Below are positions 50,901 through 59,900 of a stretch of 64,000 bases of DNA, piece by piece; position 1 is the stretch's first letter, and each line of letters begins with the position of its first letter. The stretch is from Paramicrobacterium humi (lineage in GTDB: Bacteria; Actinomycetota; Actinomycetes; Actinomycetales; Microbacteriaceae): contig NZ_FNRY01000001.1 in the NCBI RefSeq assembly GCF_900105715.1, forward strand, positions 1,612,001 through 1,676,000. The letters are read 5' to 3'. The position numbers and the translations under genes are program-made. The notes under the pieces are model-generated. The model worked only from the letters and a program-made list of their open reading frames with translations. It did not search any database and was not told the origin of the DNA.

Positions 50901-52774
50901 TTCCCCACAACAACGAACGTGCAGCGGAACAGAACACCCTCGATATTCGGGTCATCATCGGAAACCCGCCGTACTCGGTCGGACAAACGTCGGGAAATGA
51001 CAACAACGCCAATCTGAAATACCCGACTCTCGACGATTCCATCCGGGACACCTACGCAAGACTCTCCACGGCCACGAACAAGAACTCGCTCTACGACTCC
51101 TACATCCGAGCCATCCGCTGGGCCTCAAACCGCGTCCTCCAATCAGACAACGGCGGCATCGTCTGCTACGTCTCCAATGGCGGATACATCGACGGCAACA
51201 CCGCGGACGGCCTTCGCAAGACACTTACCAAAGAGTTCCACGACATCTACGTCTACAACCTCCGCGGCAACCAGCGCACTGCTGGTGAGCAGAGCCGCAA
51301 GGAAGGTGGCAAGGTTTTCGACTCTGGGTCACGAAACACCGTTGCGATTCTCCTGCTCATCAAACGGCCCGGACCCGTCTCGAAGAGCTTGTTGCACTAC
51401 AAAGACATTGGCGACTATCTCGACCGCAAGACGAAACTCGAAATCGTTGATAATTCGAGCATCAACAACCTTGACTGGGAAACCATCGCTCCCAACGCGA
51501 ACGGCGACTGGATCAACCAGCGCGATCCCAACTACGAGGCCCACCCGCCAATTGCCGAGAAGGGCAGTCGAGAGGCTATTTTCGCAATGCACTCACGCGG
51601 ACTTGCGACCGCACGAGATGCTTGGGTGTACAACTCTTCGGAGGTCAAGCTCCGCGACAACGTAAAACGAATGATCGGCTTTTACAACCAAGAAGTAGAT
51701 CGGTACAGGCAGGCGGGGCTCAATGGCAAAGTCGAGAACTTCATCAACACCGACCCCTCACGATTTAGCTGGAACCGCTCTGACAAGGCGCAACTAGCGC
51801 GCGGTACGCGATATTCGGTGAATCCTGATAGCTTTCGGGTTGCGCTATATAGGCCGTTCCAAAAGCAGAACGTGTATTTCGACCGTCAAGCTAACGACAT
51901 GGTCTACCGGCTCAACGAGCTCTTTCCGAACGCGGGACAAGAGAACTTCGGGTTTTACTATGTCGGTGCGGGGTCGGCGGTTCCGTTCAGCGTCTTCATG
52001 ACTGACTCGATCCCGGACCTCCATGTAACAGGCGCTGGAAGTGGAGGGCAGTACTTTGCCCGCTTCAGCTATCTTCCGGCCAATCAAAATTCGTTACTCG
52101 ATGAACAGACCAAGCATGACAACATCACGGACTGGGCTCTTGGCGACTACCAACGCGTCTATGGCAGTGACGTCACCAAAGACGACATTTTCAACTACGT
52201 CTACGGCCTTCTGCATTCGCCAGAATACCGAAAGGTATATGCAGCGGACCTCAAGAAATCGTTGCCACGTATACCGCAAGTCACGGGGCGAGACAGATTC
52301 AACTCCTTCAGGGCTGCGGGCCACAAACTGACGGAACTTCATCTCAACTTCGAGAGGATCGATCCTTACCCTCTAACCGAGTCGATCCGAATTGCTGCGC
52401 CAGAGGACGAGTATGAGCGGTATTCAGTCTCGAAGATGAGGTATGGCGGCAAGTCCGGCGCGTTGGATAGGACACGAATCCGTTACAACCCTTACGTCGA
52501 CATCGATGGCATCCCGGAGGATGCTCAGCGCTACAAACTAGGGTCCCGATCTGGTCTCGATTGGATCGTTGAGCGCTACCAGGTGAAAACGGACAAGACA
52601 TCGGGAATCGTGAACGACCCCAATGCATGGGCCCGTGAACACGCGCAGCCTCGCTACATCATTGAGCTCATCGGCCGGGTGATCGCGCTCAGTCTGGAAA
52701 CGATGGCGATCGTGGATGGGTTGCCTCCTCTCGGATTGCGTGACGCTGACATCGACAACGCGCAAGAGCGCTGA
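47936..52774 (+). CDS. Single-polypeptide restriction-modification-helicase enzyme (type ISP-like)
   Basis: About 1,612 aa. Order: a PD-(D/E)xK-type nuclease (DTGIDLVAEDRYTGELTAIQAKFY, about 60-80), a superfamily 2 helicase with Walker A MACGTGKTFTSLKL (about 200) and the DEAH box ISDEAHRTTG (about 320), an N6-adenine methyltransferase with DPFTGTGTFIVRLL (about 890) and IIGNPPYSVG (about 1005), then a target-recognition region. This is the architecture and length of LlaGI/LlaBIII-type enzymes, which methylate one strand and cut when two translocating enzymes meet. ATG 47936 is used; GTG 47945 is possible. Confidence 0.88.
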   Translation: MGVVPVTSFDAVFDQLYFSAKSEKDKGSKFERLLKRYLEVEPKYADQYSQVWLWNQWPGRHGRPDTGIDLVAEDRYTGELTAIQAKFYDPAHTLPKQAIDSFFTELGKEPFTNGLIVSTTDQWSKHAEDALKGQTKPIQRIRLQDFSESTIDWSVFNLDRPEELVRGPGKEPRKYQREAIDDVKRGFDLHDRGKLIMACGTGKTFTSLKLVEELVPVGGAVLFLVPSIALLQQTLNEWTAQADVPLRPFAVCSDATVGRKENEDVSAHDLGFPATTDPNKLAHQFRISTGQETVSVVFSTYQSIDVISQAQDLGLPAFDLIISDEAHRTTGITQASKFDSAFVRVHDDTYVRAAKRLYMTATPRIYVEDSKAQAAKDGIVVYSMDDETTYGPEFHHLGFGRAVEMGHLADYKVLILAVDEESVASSFQGLLASDGEMNLDDVARIVGCWNGLSKRGVNGERLSITDTAPMQRAVAFARNIKESKAIAAQFERVGRELLMNRSEGSSDLSLEAKHVDGTFNVLERSQRLDWLQDDAGVDVCRILTNAKCLSEGVDVPSLDAVLFLNPRNSQVDVVQSVGRVMRKSTTTNKEYGYIILPIAVPASEDPTTALNDNKKYKVVWDVLQALRAHDDRFEAMINKLELDKKANKTIDVIGIGTGKTDGDSGSDASSDSDASEALFTMVNAAEWENAIFARMVKKVGDRRYWEDWAKDVKDIAERQTARIKTILDGDDPRPSGEFDVFLTGLRGNLNDSISRADAVDMLVQHLITKPIFDALFEDYDFTGHNPVSQVMDSMLATLDSYNLDTETASLEEFYRSVRVRADGISTAEGKQKIVTELYERFFKLAFPRVAESLGIVYTPIEIVDFIIRAVNDALTEHFNASITDEGVHILDPFTGTGTFIVRLLQSGLIDKKDLLRKYTKELHANEILLMAYYIAAINIEATFHTFEQDASLANVEGQSEGSYTPFDGIVLTDTFQMTEDGDVIDTTVFPHNNERAAEQNTLDIRVIIGNPPYSVGQTSGNDNNANLKYPTLDDSIRDTYARLSTATNKNSLYDSYIRAIRWASNRVLQSDNGGIVCYVSNGGYIDGNTADGLRKTLTKEFHDIYVYNLRGNQRTAGEQSRKEGGKVFDSGSRNTVAILLLIKRPGPVSKSLLHYKDIGDYLDRKTKLEIVDNSSINNLDWETIAPNANGDWINQRDPNYEAHPPIAEKGSREAIFAMHSRGLATARDAWVYNSSEVKLRDNVKRMIGFYNQEVDRYRQAGLNGKVENFINTDPSRFSWNRSDKAQLARGTRYSVNPDSFRVALYRPFQKQNVYFDRQANDMVYRLNELFPNAGQENFGFYYVGAGSAVPFSVFMTDSIPDLHVTGAGSGGQYFARFSYLPANQNSLLDEQTKHDNITDWALGDYQRVYGSDVTKDDIFNYVYGLLHSPEYRKVYAADLKKSLPRIPQVTGRDRFNSFRAAGHKLTELHLNFERIDPYPLTESIRIAAPEDEYERYSVSKMRYGGKSGALDRTRIRYNPYVDIDGIPEDAQRYKLGSRSGLDWIVERYQVKTDKTSGIVNDPNAWAREHAQPRYIIELIGRVIALSLETMAIVDGLPPLGLRDADIDNAQER

Positions 52775-53055
52775 TCACTTGGCCTTCGAGGACAGCCACA
52801 CCGGGATACAGTCGACAACGTATAGAAACGTCGTACGTGGCCGCCATCCTCGGAATGCTTTACGTATCGCACTGTAACCAGACCGACGGTCTAACCCGTG
52901 CCGTGCCACGACGCCAAATAACCTGGCATCGGGCGCATCGAGCCTGGAGATCTCGCAGACCTCGTAGACATCAGAAATTGGCCAATCAGTTTGAGGTAGC
53001 GGGCTCCTCGAACCATTGGGTAGTTGAGCACCCCGATTCTCACTAGTGTGAGGCT

Positions 53056-55029
53056 ATGACTTTCTCCCCATTCGACCCTCTCGAATTCAAGAATTCCGCC
53101 ACGACGCAGGCGGCGCTCGCTGCAGTGAGACGAGAGATAGAGAACATTCTTAGCTCCTATGTAGGATGGTTCGACCCGTTCGCCGAGCTCATCCAAAACG
53201 CCTTGGATTCTGTAGACGCCCGTATGGTGGCCGAACGTCATGACGGAAACGACGCATATATCCCTACGATCTTCATTGAGATCGACGTCGATGACAATAA
53301 GTTAACTGTCACCGATAATGGAGTCGGGCTTTCAGAAACTGAGTTCACCCAGTTTCTTGCCCCGAGTTTCTCCTTTAAGAAGGGGAACGGTAAAACGCGC
53401 GGACACAAAGGGGTGGGGGCAACATACGTCGCTTACGGCTTCAACTCGATGCGGATCAGCACGAAGTATCCCGGTTTCGAAGCCACGGGGCAGATAACCG
53501 GAGCCCGCACCTGGCTTAGCGAGTATGGCAGTGCCGAGAATCCCAAGGTGTTGCCGTTATCTCCGGAACAATGGCACGCATCGTTCGAGTCGATTGACCG
53601 AGGTGTAGCAGTCACAGTCCGCTTTGACGATACGACAACTCCGGGAAAGCTCTCGTGGTTAAAGGCCGATACTGCTAGCACCTGGATGAAACTCCTGAGG
53701 ATCAAGACTGGCTTAGGTGCAGTCGTTTCGGAAGACCACAAACGCATCCTGGTGAAAGTGATTTCGAACGGGCAAGCAACGACCGCGGAACGAAACGGGA
53801 CGGCGTATTTGTGGCTGCACGAGAGTGCTGCGAAGTCAGCCTCTCTCCGCGAGATCAACGAAAAAGCTGACGAAATCTATGCTCGCCACGGGGATCTACG
53901 GCGCTTTCCGGATAGGTTCAGCCGTTTAGACTTCATCTACGATTCTTGGGACACGCAAGAAATTCGATCCAACTTGTCGAGTGCGCTCGACGACGAGGAT
54001 CTGACCACGCTGGAAAAATACTCACCAACGGTATCGTTCGAGTTTGGATACACCGCGAAGCTTTGGACCAACTTCAACAAAGACCTCGGGATAAGGGTTG
54101 GCCAATCGGTCCTAACCAGCGGCATTCAGCTTGCGGCAAATAACATGCCGCAAGGAGAGACCATCCTCGTCCCTCTCGTCAGAAACATTGGACGCCAAAA
54201 CCAGGTCCACTTTCTGATCCATTTCGCCAACTACACTCCCGATTTGGGGCGTAAGGGGTTTCATCGCGAGTTGACTGAGTTCGCGAAGAGGATCGCTCGA
54301 GGTATCACAGAAGGACCGCTCTCGAAGAGAAGGGCGCAACTCAAACCAAACACGGGCGCCTCTCCAGACCTCGCACGAGAGCTAGCGATCGAGGACTGGA
54401 AGGCTCAGCTGATGGATCACGAGAAAGAGTCACCGCTGGAGCTAACCAGTCCCTACTTCTTCGTTCCTACGAAGTCGATATCCATTACGTCGGTGCCCAC
54501 GCGGGAACAAGATGTGATCGCGCTCTTCCATGAGTTAGTCGCTGGCGGGGTAATTCGCGGCCTCGTAATTATGTCCACCAACGAACGATCGACATACGAC
54601 GGACTTTTCAAGATTTCATTCCAGATGGATCCTGAGCTTTACCGTTATCACTCAGAGATGAACCCGCTTGGTGTGTCAGAAGATGTTTTGACCGGACTGC
54701 GCGGCAGAGTGACGCCACCGAGGGTGCTGGAGTACAAGTACTCGCTTGATGGACTTATCGAAGACTTCGACAGCAACGACAAAAACATCAACGACATAGA
54801 CCTCTGCATTGCATGGGAAACAGGTGATCTATACGAATCGCGTTACGCGCTCTCAACGGTTTTGATTCCAGAGAATGCAGATCAGCGGCAGTATCACGGC
54901 GTGACTCACGTTCTTCAGGACCTCGAGACTGGGAACAAACACTGCGACTTGATCATTCTGAAGGAGCTGATTCAGCACCTCAACGACCCTGGGGAGAGCA
55001 ATAGCCTGCAGCGAGATAAGTACGAGTGA
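53056..55029 (+). CDS. GHKL-ATPase protein of a defence-like locus
   Basis: A 657-aa protein. A Bergerat ATP-binding fold at the N-terminus: DPFAELIQNALDSVDAR (N box, about 38-54), LTVTDNGVGLSETEF (G1, about 86-100) and TRGHKGVGATYVAYGF (about 115-130). The remaining 450 residues are unrecognised. Hsp90/MutL/MORC-like ATPases with unknown C-terminal parts occur in several bacterial defence loci. TAGTGT (53044-53049) lies 6 bases before the ATG, so a leaderless mRNA is likely. Its link to the restriction gene 281 bases upstream is inferred from position only. Confidence 0.7.
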   Translation: MTFSPFDPLEFKNSATTQAALAAVRREIENILSSYVGWFDPFAELIQNALDSVDARMVAERHDGNDAYIPTIFIEIDVDDNKLTVTDNGVGLSETEFTQFLAPSFSFKKGNGKTRGHKGVGATYVAYGFNSMRISTKYPGFEATGQITGARTWLSEYGSAENPKVLPLSPEQWHASFESIDRGVAVTVRFDDTTTPGKLSWLKADTASTWMKLLRIKTGLGAVVSEDHKRILVKVISNGQATTAERNGTAYLWLHESAAKSASLREINEKADEIYARHGDLRRFPDRFSRLDFIYDSWDTQEIRSNLSSALDDEDLTTLEKYSPTVSFEFGYTAKLWTNFNKDLGIRVGQSVLTSGIQLAANNMPQGETILVPLVRNIGRQNQVHFLIHFANYTPDLGRKGFHRELTEFAKRIARGITEGPLSKRRAQLKPNTGASPDLARELAIEDWKAQLMDHEKESPLELTSPYFFVPTKSISITSVPTREQDVIALFHELVAGGVIRGLVIMSTNERSTYDGLFKISFQMDPELYRYHSEMNPLGVSEDVLTGLRGRVTPPRVLEYKYSLDGLIEDFDSNDKNINDIDLCIAWETGDLYESRYALSTVLIPENADQRQYHGVTHVLQDLETGNKHCDLIILKELIQHLNDPGESNSLQRDKYE

Positions 55030-55474
55030 TACGCATGCTGCCGCTGTAAGAGCAAAAGCAACGCCGTTGCTGCTAGGAATCACGGCGTCTACGCCTTGCC
55101 GCGAGGCACGTGCGAGGCGCGTGAGCCTCAACGCAAGTCTGCTGCGTCCCGGTCTGCGTCGGCCGTCGCGGTTTGGGACGCAACCGGTACGCTATCTCGC
55201 TCGATAGCTCCGGGGACTGGACTCTGCTGCTGAACCAGTGGCCCACAAGCTCCGGTCCTCGTCGTGAACCTTGCCGGTCCCACGACCCGAGGCTTTTGGA
55301 TCGCCGGGATGAGTGAGCAGTCCAAACGCTGTCTCAAGTTCACTTGACGAGTCTCAACTACGGCTGGAAGTGACAACGCCAGAAGGCAACGACACGCTTG
55401 TCTGAGGTCAACTCGAAGAGAAAAAGGCCATGTTGCCTGAGAAGCGACAGAATACGTGGATACTCGACAGGAAG
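55030..55474. other. Spacer without a recognised gene, next to tRNA-Gly
   Basis: No convincing coding frame, integrase remnant or second copy of the tRNA 3' end was found. This is the boundary between accessory DNA and the chromosomal right flank. Confidence 0.4.
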
Positions 55475-55545
55475 AGGGGCTGACGGGAATCGAACCCGCG
55501 CTGTCTGCTTGGGAAGCAGAAGTTCTGCCATTGAACTACAGCCCC
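55475..55545 (-). tRNA. tRNA-Gly (anticodon CCC)
   Basis: The minus strand folds into a cloverleaf: acceptor GGGGCTG/CAGCCCC, anticodon stem TCTGC/GCAGA around the loop TTCCCAA (anticodon CCC), and T arm CGGG-TTCGATT-CCCG. No CCA is encoded. Its 3' end points towards the accessory region, the usual side for island integration at tRNA genes. Confidence 0.95.
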
Positions 55546-55600
55546 AGTGCGCCGTGACGCTCGGCCATCCTATCAACACCCCGACGGCTACACTGACAAC

Positions 55601-56206
55601 GTGCTTCTCTCAGACCGGGACATCAAGGCAGAGCTCGCATCGTCGCGCATTGGGCTCGATCCGCTCGACATCGGCATGGTGCAGCCCTCGAGCGTCGACG
55701 TTCGCCTCGACCGCTACTTCCGCTTGTTCGACAACCACAAGTACCCGTACATCGACCCGGCCGAAGACCAGCCGGAACTCACACACCTGATAGAGACGAA
55801 GCCCGACGAGCCGTTCATCCTGCACCCCGGCGAGTTCGTGCTCGGCTCCACGTTCGAACTCGTCACGCTGCCCGACGATATCGCCGCACGTCTCGAGGGC
55901 AAGAGCTCGCTCGGGCGCCTTGGACTGCTCACCCACTCGACGGCGGGCTTCATCGACCCTGGCTTCTCCGGTCACGTGACCCTCGAGCTCAGCAACGTAG
56001 CGACGCTGCCGATCAAGCTCTGGCCGGGCATGAAGATCGGTCAGCTGTGCTTCTTCCGCCTCACCTCGCCGACCGAGCGTCCCTACGGCTCGGCCGAGTA
56101 CAGCTCGCGCTATCAAGGACAGCGCGGGCCGACGGCATCCCGTTCGTTCTACAACTTCCACCGCACTGACGTGAACGAGACGGATGCCGGCAAGGTCGGC
56201 GGCTGA
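55601..56206 (+). CDS. dcd: dCTP deaminase
   Basis: A 201-aa enzyme. [11 protein letters not shown] begins the protein. [53 protein letters not shown] and a C-terminal [14 protein letters not shown] are the family signatures, with the catalytic glutamate in TLELSN. It makes dUTP (or dUMP in the bifunctional form) from dCTP. A TACACT -10 (55589-55594) lies six bases before GTG 55601, so the gene is probably leaderless. Confidence 0.93.
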   Translation: MLLSDRDIKAELASSRIGLDPLDIGMVQPSSVDVRLDRYFRLFDNHKYPYIDPAEDQPELTHLIETKPDEPFILHPGEFVLGSTFELVTLPDDIAARLEGKSSLGRLGLLTHSTAGFIDPGFSGHVTLELSNVATLPIKLWPGMKIGQLCFFRLTSPTERPYGSAEYSSRYQGQRGPTASRSFYNFHRTDVNETDAGKVGG

Positions 56207-56239
56207 GCACGGTCGCATGCGAACGGGAACCACGCCTGT

Positions 56240-57001
56240 GTGCGAACGGGAAGAGGTCGCGGCATAAGCGCCGGGGAGGCGACAGCCCCTGAGCCGGGCA
56301 GGCGGGCTGGACCGACGGCTGTCGCGATCGCCGCGATGGATGAGGAAGCCGCCGCGCTGTCGGAACTGGCTGACGAAGCCCTGACGGGCGACGGGACGCA
56401 CCGTCAGACGGAGCTGCGCTTCGGACCGACAGAGATCGTGCTGCTTCGGAGCGGAATCGGCTTCGCCAATGCGACGGCCGCTGCCGCATACGCCTTCCAC
56501 ACCTTCGGCAGCGACGTTCCGATCATCAGCATCGGGACAGCGGGCGGACTGGCAGCCGACGTGAACCTCGGAGACGTGGTCGTCGGAGATCGATACGTGA
56601 ATCTGAACGCCGACGCCACCGCCTTCGGCTATGCCCTCGGCCAGGTCCCCGGCATGCCGGAACACTACGACGCCGATCCGTCCCTGCTCCGGCGAATCCG
56701 CGCGAGCACGCATCCGGTTCGCCTTCTCGCCCGGCCGATCGGCTCGAGCGAGATGTTCGTAACCACGCGCCGCGCCGTCGAACTGAGGGCGAACTTCCCG
56801 GAGGTCGCCGCCGTCGACATGGAGTCCGCGGCGATCGCCCAATACGCTCACGTGCACAAGATGTCGTTCATCTCCGTTCGAGGGATCAGCGACCTCTGCG
56901 CCCCTGACGGGGAGGAATTCCTCACACACCGCGACCACACGGCGTCGCGCGCGGCCGCCGTCGTCGCAACCCTGCTGCGCGGGATATCGGCCCAATCCTG
57001 A
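56240..57001 (+). CDS. mtnN: 5'-methylthioadenosine/S-adenosylhomocysteine nucleosidase
   Basis: About 253 aa. The core VAIAAMDEEAAAL, SGIGFANATAAAAYAF, ISIGTAGGLAADVNLGDVVVGD and VAAVDMESAAIAQYAHV match the nucleosidase family, with the catalytic Asp and Glu in the last parts (RGISDLC and VDMESAA). It cleaves MTA or SAH to adenine and a thioribose compound. The start is uncertain: GTG 56240 is used, but the first 28 residues are poorly family-like. Confidence 0.8.
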   Translation: MRTGRGRGISAGEATAPEPGRRAGPTAVAIAAMDEEAAALSELADEALTGDGTHRQTELRFGPTEIVLLRSGIGFANATAAAAYAFHTFGSDVPIISIGTAGGLAADVNLGDVVVGDRYVNLNADATAFGYALGQVPGMPEHYDADPSLLRRIRASTHPVRLLARPIGSSEMFVTTRRAVELRANFPEVAAVDMESAAIAQYAHVHKMSFISVRGISDLCAPDGEEFLTHRDHTASRAAAVVATLLRGISAQS

Positions 57002-57015
57002 CGGCCGCGGGAGCG

Positions 57016-58584
57016 CTACTTCCGCACTTGAGCGAGCAGCTCGGGACCGCGCCGGTCGAGGATGCGTCCGCCGAGCGCGATGCCGCCGACGAGACTCCCG
57101 AGGCCGAACAGCACGCCGAGGGCGAGAGTGATCCAGCCGAGCAGGGGCGCGCGCGTGATGAAGAACACGATTGACGTGACGATCTCGGGCAGCGCGAGCA
57201 CCGTCATCGCACCCCACGTCCCGAACGACGCGAGAGCCGACGGCAGCGCGGCGCCCGGCTGGGACTTGAACGGGTTGTCACCGGGCTTCGGCACGGGGAA
57301 CACGAGAAGCGCCGAGGTCACGCTCGCCGCGCCGAGCCCCGTGAGCAGCAGCCCGAGCGCGAGTCCCAGAAGCGCCGGGAGCACGTCGAGCGTGTCCGTG
57401 ATGAGGCACGAGATGATCGCGACGATGACGACGACGGGCACGGCGAAGCTCACGACTGCGAGGGCACGTCCGCCCCGGTCCGCCCAGCCGCGCACTCCCG
57501 AGGAGAGGTGCAGGGCGAAGGCGCTGCCGTCGAACGAGATGTCGGAGTAGATCGACAGCGCGAAGATGAACGCGACGAGCGGCGCCGCGGCGTTCGGCAG
57601 CCACGAGGCGCCCGCGCCGAGCGTGCTGTAGAACAGGAGCAGCACGACGATGAGCGGAATCGTGATGAGCTGGCGCGCGTAGCGCGGATCCCTGAGCCAG
57701 TACGTGAGCGCGCGCGCGGCGACGGCGCCGACGGCGGTGCCGGGCACGACGCCGAAGAAGCCCATCCCCGTCTGCGGGCGCGCCTTCGCCGTCGAGCGGA
57801 TCGGCGCGTCGAGCGCACGATTGAGCCCCGCGTGCCAGAGCCAGGCGAACACCGCGAGCGTCGCGAGCGCGATGCCGAGCCGCGCGAGTGCGAGCAGCCA
57901 GGCGCCGTCGGCGACGTCGGCGGGAACCGCCCACACGGCGCCGAGCGGGGACCAGGCGAGCCCGTCTGCGACGCGCGGCAGCAGCTCCGAGAACTCCGAG
58001 AGCCCGGCCGTGACGCCGACGATGATGGGGCCCGCGAGCACAAGCGGGATGATGATCACGATGCCGGTGAGCTCGCGGAACCGCCTGCCCGCGCTGAGTC
58101 CTGCGCTGAGCGTCGTGGCGGCGCGCGAGACGACAACGCACGTGAATACCGCGATCGCCGAGCACACGAGCGATGCGATGACGGCGAGCGGATGCCGCCA
58201 CCACACGGCGGCCGAGGCGAGCACCGCGATGCTCGTCACGATGCCGGGGATGCCGAGCACGCCGCTCACGGTGAGGGCGACGAACAGCTGACGGCGGGGG
58301 ATCGGGAACGGCGCGAGCTTCGCCGGATCGAGGGTCTGGTCGACGCCGGCCACGAACAGCGGTCCGAGCAGCCAGCCGAGAACGAGCGCGGAACCCGCGA
58401 TCACGAGAATGGTGCGCGCGAGCTCCTGCGGTGCGAAGCTCAAGGCGATGAGCGCCGCGACGAGCCCGAGAATCAGGCCGAGCCCATAGAGCGCGCCGAT
58501 CGCGGCGCCGACGAGCTGCCAGGTGCTGCGACGCAGAAGGTTCCACATCACCCGGAAGCGCAGTGTTACGAGGACCGCAACCAT
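57016..58584 (-). CDS. ABC exporter permease
   Basis: A 522-aa very hydrophobic protein with about 12 predicted membrane helices and no nucleotide-binding site. ATG at base 58584 overlaps the ATPase stop by 19 bases, so both are one ABC-2-like exporter. The substrate is unknown; such actinobacterial exporters often move lipids, peptides or drugs. The stop lies 15 bases from the convergent nucleosidase stop. Confidence 0.75.
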   Translation of the reverse strand: MVAVLVTLRFRVMWNLLRRSTWQLVGAAIGALYGLGLILGLVAALIALSFAPQELARTILVIAGSALVLGWLLGPLFVAGVDQTLDPAKLAPFPIPRRQLFVALTVSGVLGIPGIVTSIAVLASAAVWWRHPLAVIASLVCSAIAVFTCVVVSRAATTLSAGLSAGRRFRELTGIVIIIPLVLAGPIIVGVTAGLSEFSELLPRVADGLAWSPLGAVWAVPADVADGAWLLALARLGIALATLAVFAWLWHAGLNRALDAPIRSTAKARPQTGMGFFGVVPGTAVGAVAARALTYWLRDPRYARQLITIPLIVVLLLFYSTLGAGASWLPNAAAPLVAFIFALSIYSDISFDGSAFALHLSSGVRGWADRGGRALAVVSFAVPVVVIVAIISCLITDTLDVLPALLGLALGLLLTGLGAASVTSALLVFPVPKPGDNPFKSQPGAALPSALASFGTWGAMTVLALPEIVTSIVFFITRAPLLGWITLALGVLFGLGSLVGGIALGGRILDRRGPELLAQVRK

Positions 58585-59360
58585 GACGGTCCCTCCGCGT
58601 GACGGCGACCGCCGACGAGCTCGACGAAGCGGTCTTCGAGCGTCGACCCGGCACGCACCTCGTCGACGGTGCCGGCGGCGACGATGCGGCCCTGGGAGAC
58701 CACGGCGACGTGGTCGCACATGCGCTGCACGAGGTCCATCGAGTGGCTCGACACGATGACGGTTCCTCCCGTGCTGACGTAGCCGGTGAGGATGTCGCGG
58801 ATGTTCGCTGCCGACACCGGGTCGACGGACTCGAACGGCTCGTCGAGAACGAGCAGTCGCGGCGCGTGAACGAGAGCGCACGCGAGCGCGATCTTCTTCG
58901 TCATGCCCGCGGAGTAGTCGACGACGAGGGTGCCCGCGGCCTCCTGCAGGTCGAGCAGCGCGAGCAGGTCGCGCGTGCGCTCGGCGACGCTGTCGCGATC
59001 CAGGCCGCAGAGCAGTCCGGCGTAGCTCACGAGCTGCTCGCCCGTGAGCCGGTCGAACAGGGCGACGCCGTCAGACAGCACGCCGACGAGCCGCTTGGCC
59101 GCCACGAGGTCGGCCCACACGTCGACGCCGAGGATGCGGATGCTCCCGGCATCCGGTCGCAAGAGCCCCGTCGCCATCGAGAGCGTCGTCGTCTTTCCCG
59201 CCCCGTTCGGGCCCACGAGGCCGTAGAACGAGCCGACGGGCACGTCGAGGTTGATGTTGTCGACGGCGAGCTTCGGGCCGAAGCGCTTGATGAGGCCCGT
59301 GATCGAGAGGGCGGGAGCGGATGCCGCGCTCGGCGGCGCGGCGGGGGAGACGTCGGACAC
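58566..59360 (-). CDS. ABC transporter ATP-binding protein
   Basis: A 264-aa ATPase. Walker A is GPNGAGKTTTLSM, Walker B LLVLDEPFESVDP, the signature loop is degenerate (VVDYSAGMTKKIALA) and the H-loop is VIVSSHSMDLV. Start GTG at base 59360 gives a 20-residue Ala/Pro/Ser-rich lead before the domain. It powers the permease encoded by the overlapping gene 57016-58584. Confidence 0.88.
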   Translation of the reverse strand: MSDVSPAAPPSAASAPALSITGLIKRFGPKLAVDNINLDVPVGSFYGLVGPNGAGKTTTLSMATGLLRPDAGSIRILGVDVWADLVAAKRLVGVLSDGVALFDRLTGEQLVSYAGLLCGLDRDSVAERTRDLLALLDLQEAAGTLVVDYSAGMTKKIALACALVHAPRLLVLDEPFESVDPVSAANIRDILTGYVSTGGTVIVSSHSMDLVQRMCDHVAVVSQGRIVAAGTVDEVRAGSTLEDRFVELVGGRRHAEGPSWLRSS

Positions 59361-59449
59361 GGTGCGGCCTTTCCGTGGGAGGGGCACCCGCAATTCTAGG
59401 GAACCGCGGCGCTCGCCGTCGTCCGTCGACAGGCGGATCTCACGTCCGT

Positions 59450-59893
59450 CTATGTGCGGCCGGCGTGTCCTTCCGCGAGGTACGCGAGGCGCTGCAGCGA
59501 CTCCTTGTTGCGCACGTGGATGACCGGCTGGCGGAAGACCGAGGGGACGAAGCGGCCGGGACCCTCCACGGCATCCTCGTTCAGGCGCACGACGCAGCCG
59601 TCGCCGCGCCGCTTCACGTCGATCGTCACGTGCGCCTCGCCGATGGGCCACCCCCTGGCGCGGAGCACGGCACGGCGCGGTGGATCCCATTCGACCATCG
59701 ACGTCGTGTCCTCGAGCATGAACGGCCACAAGCCGACGGAGTGGTGCAAGCGCGACTCCGGCTGTGGCCAGTCCGCGTCGACTCCGCGGATGCGGGCGGT
59801 GCCGACGACCCAGCCGACGTAGAGCCAGCCGTCGGCGAGCACGTCGAAAACATCCTGGGGTGACGCCGCCACCGCGCGATATGTCACCGACAT
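59450..59893 (-). CDS. SRPBCC-fold (START-like) protein
   Basis: A 147-aa single-domain protein. It begins VTYRAVAASPQDVFDVLADGWLYVGWVVG and continues through a beta-rich core to an end helix (RQPVIHVRNKESLQRLAYLAE), the order of polyketide-cyclase/START-like proteins. These bind lipophilic ligands or catalyse cyclisations. It lies 7 bases after the FAD oxidoreductase gene on the same strand, so they are probably co-transcribed. Confidence 0.75.
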   Translation of the reverse strand: MSVTYRAVAASPQDVFDVLADGWLYVGWVVGTARIRGVDADWPQPESRLHHSVGLWPFMLEDTTSMVEWDPPRRAVLRARGWPIGEAHVTIDVKRRGDGCVVRLNEDAVEGPGRFVPSVFRQPVIHVRNKESLQRLAYLAEGHAGRT

Positions 59894-59900
59894 TTCGGTC

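Noticed and set aside
55030-55545. Direct repeat of the tRNA-Gly 3' end as an attachment site
   Set aside because: I looked for the T-arm and acceptor sequence elsewhere in the window and found no second copy.
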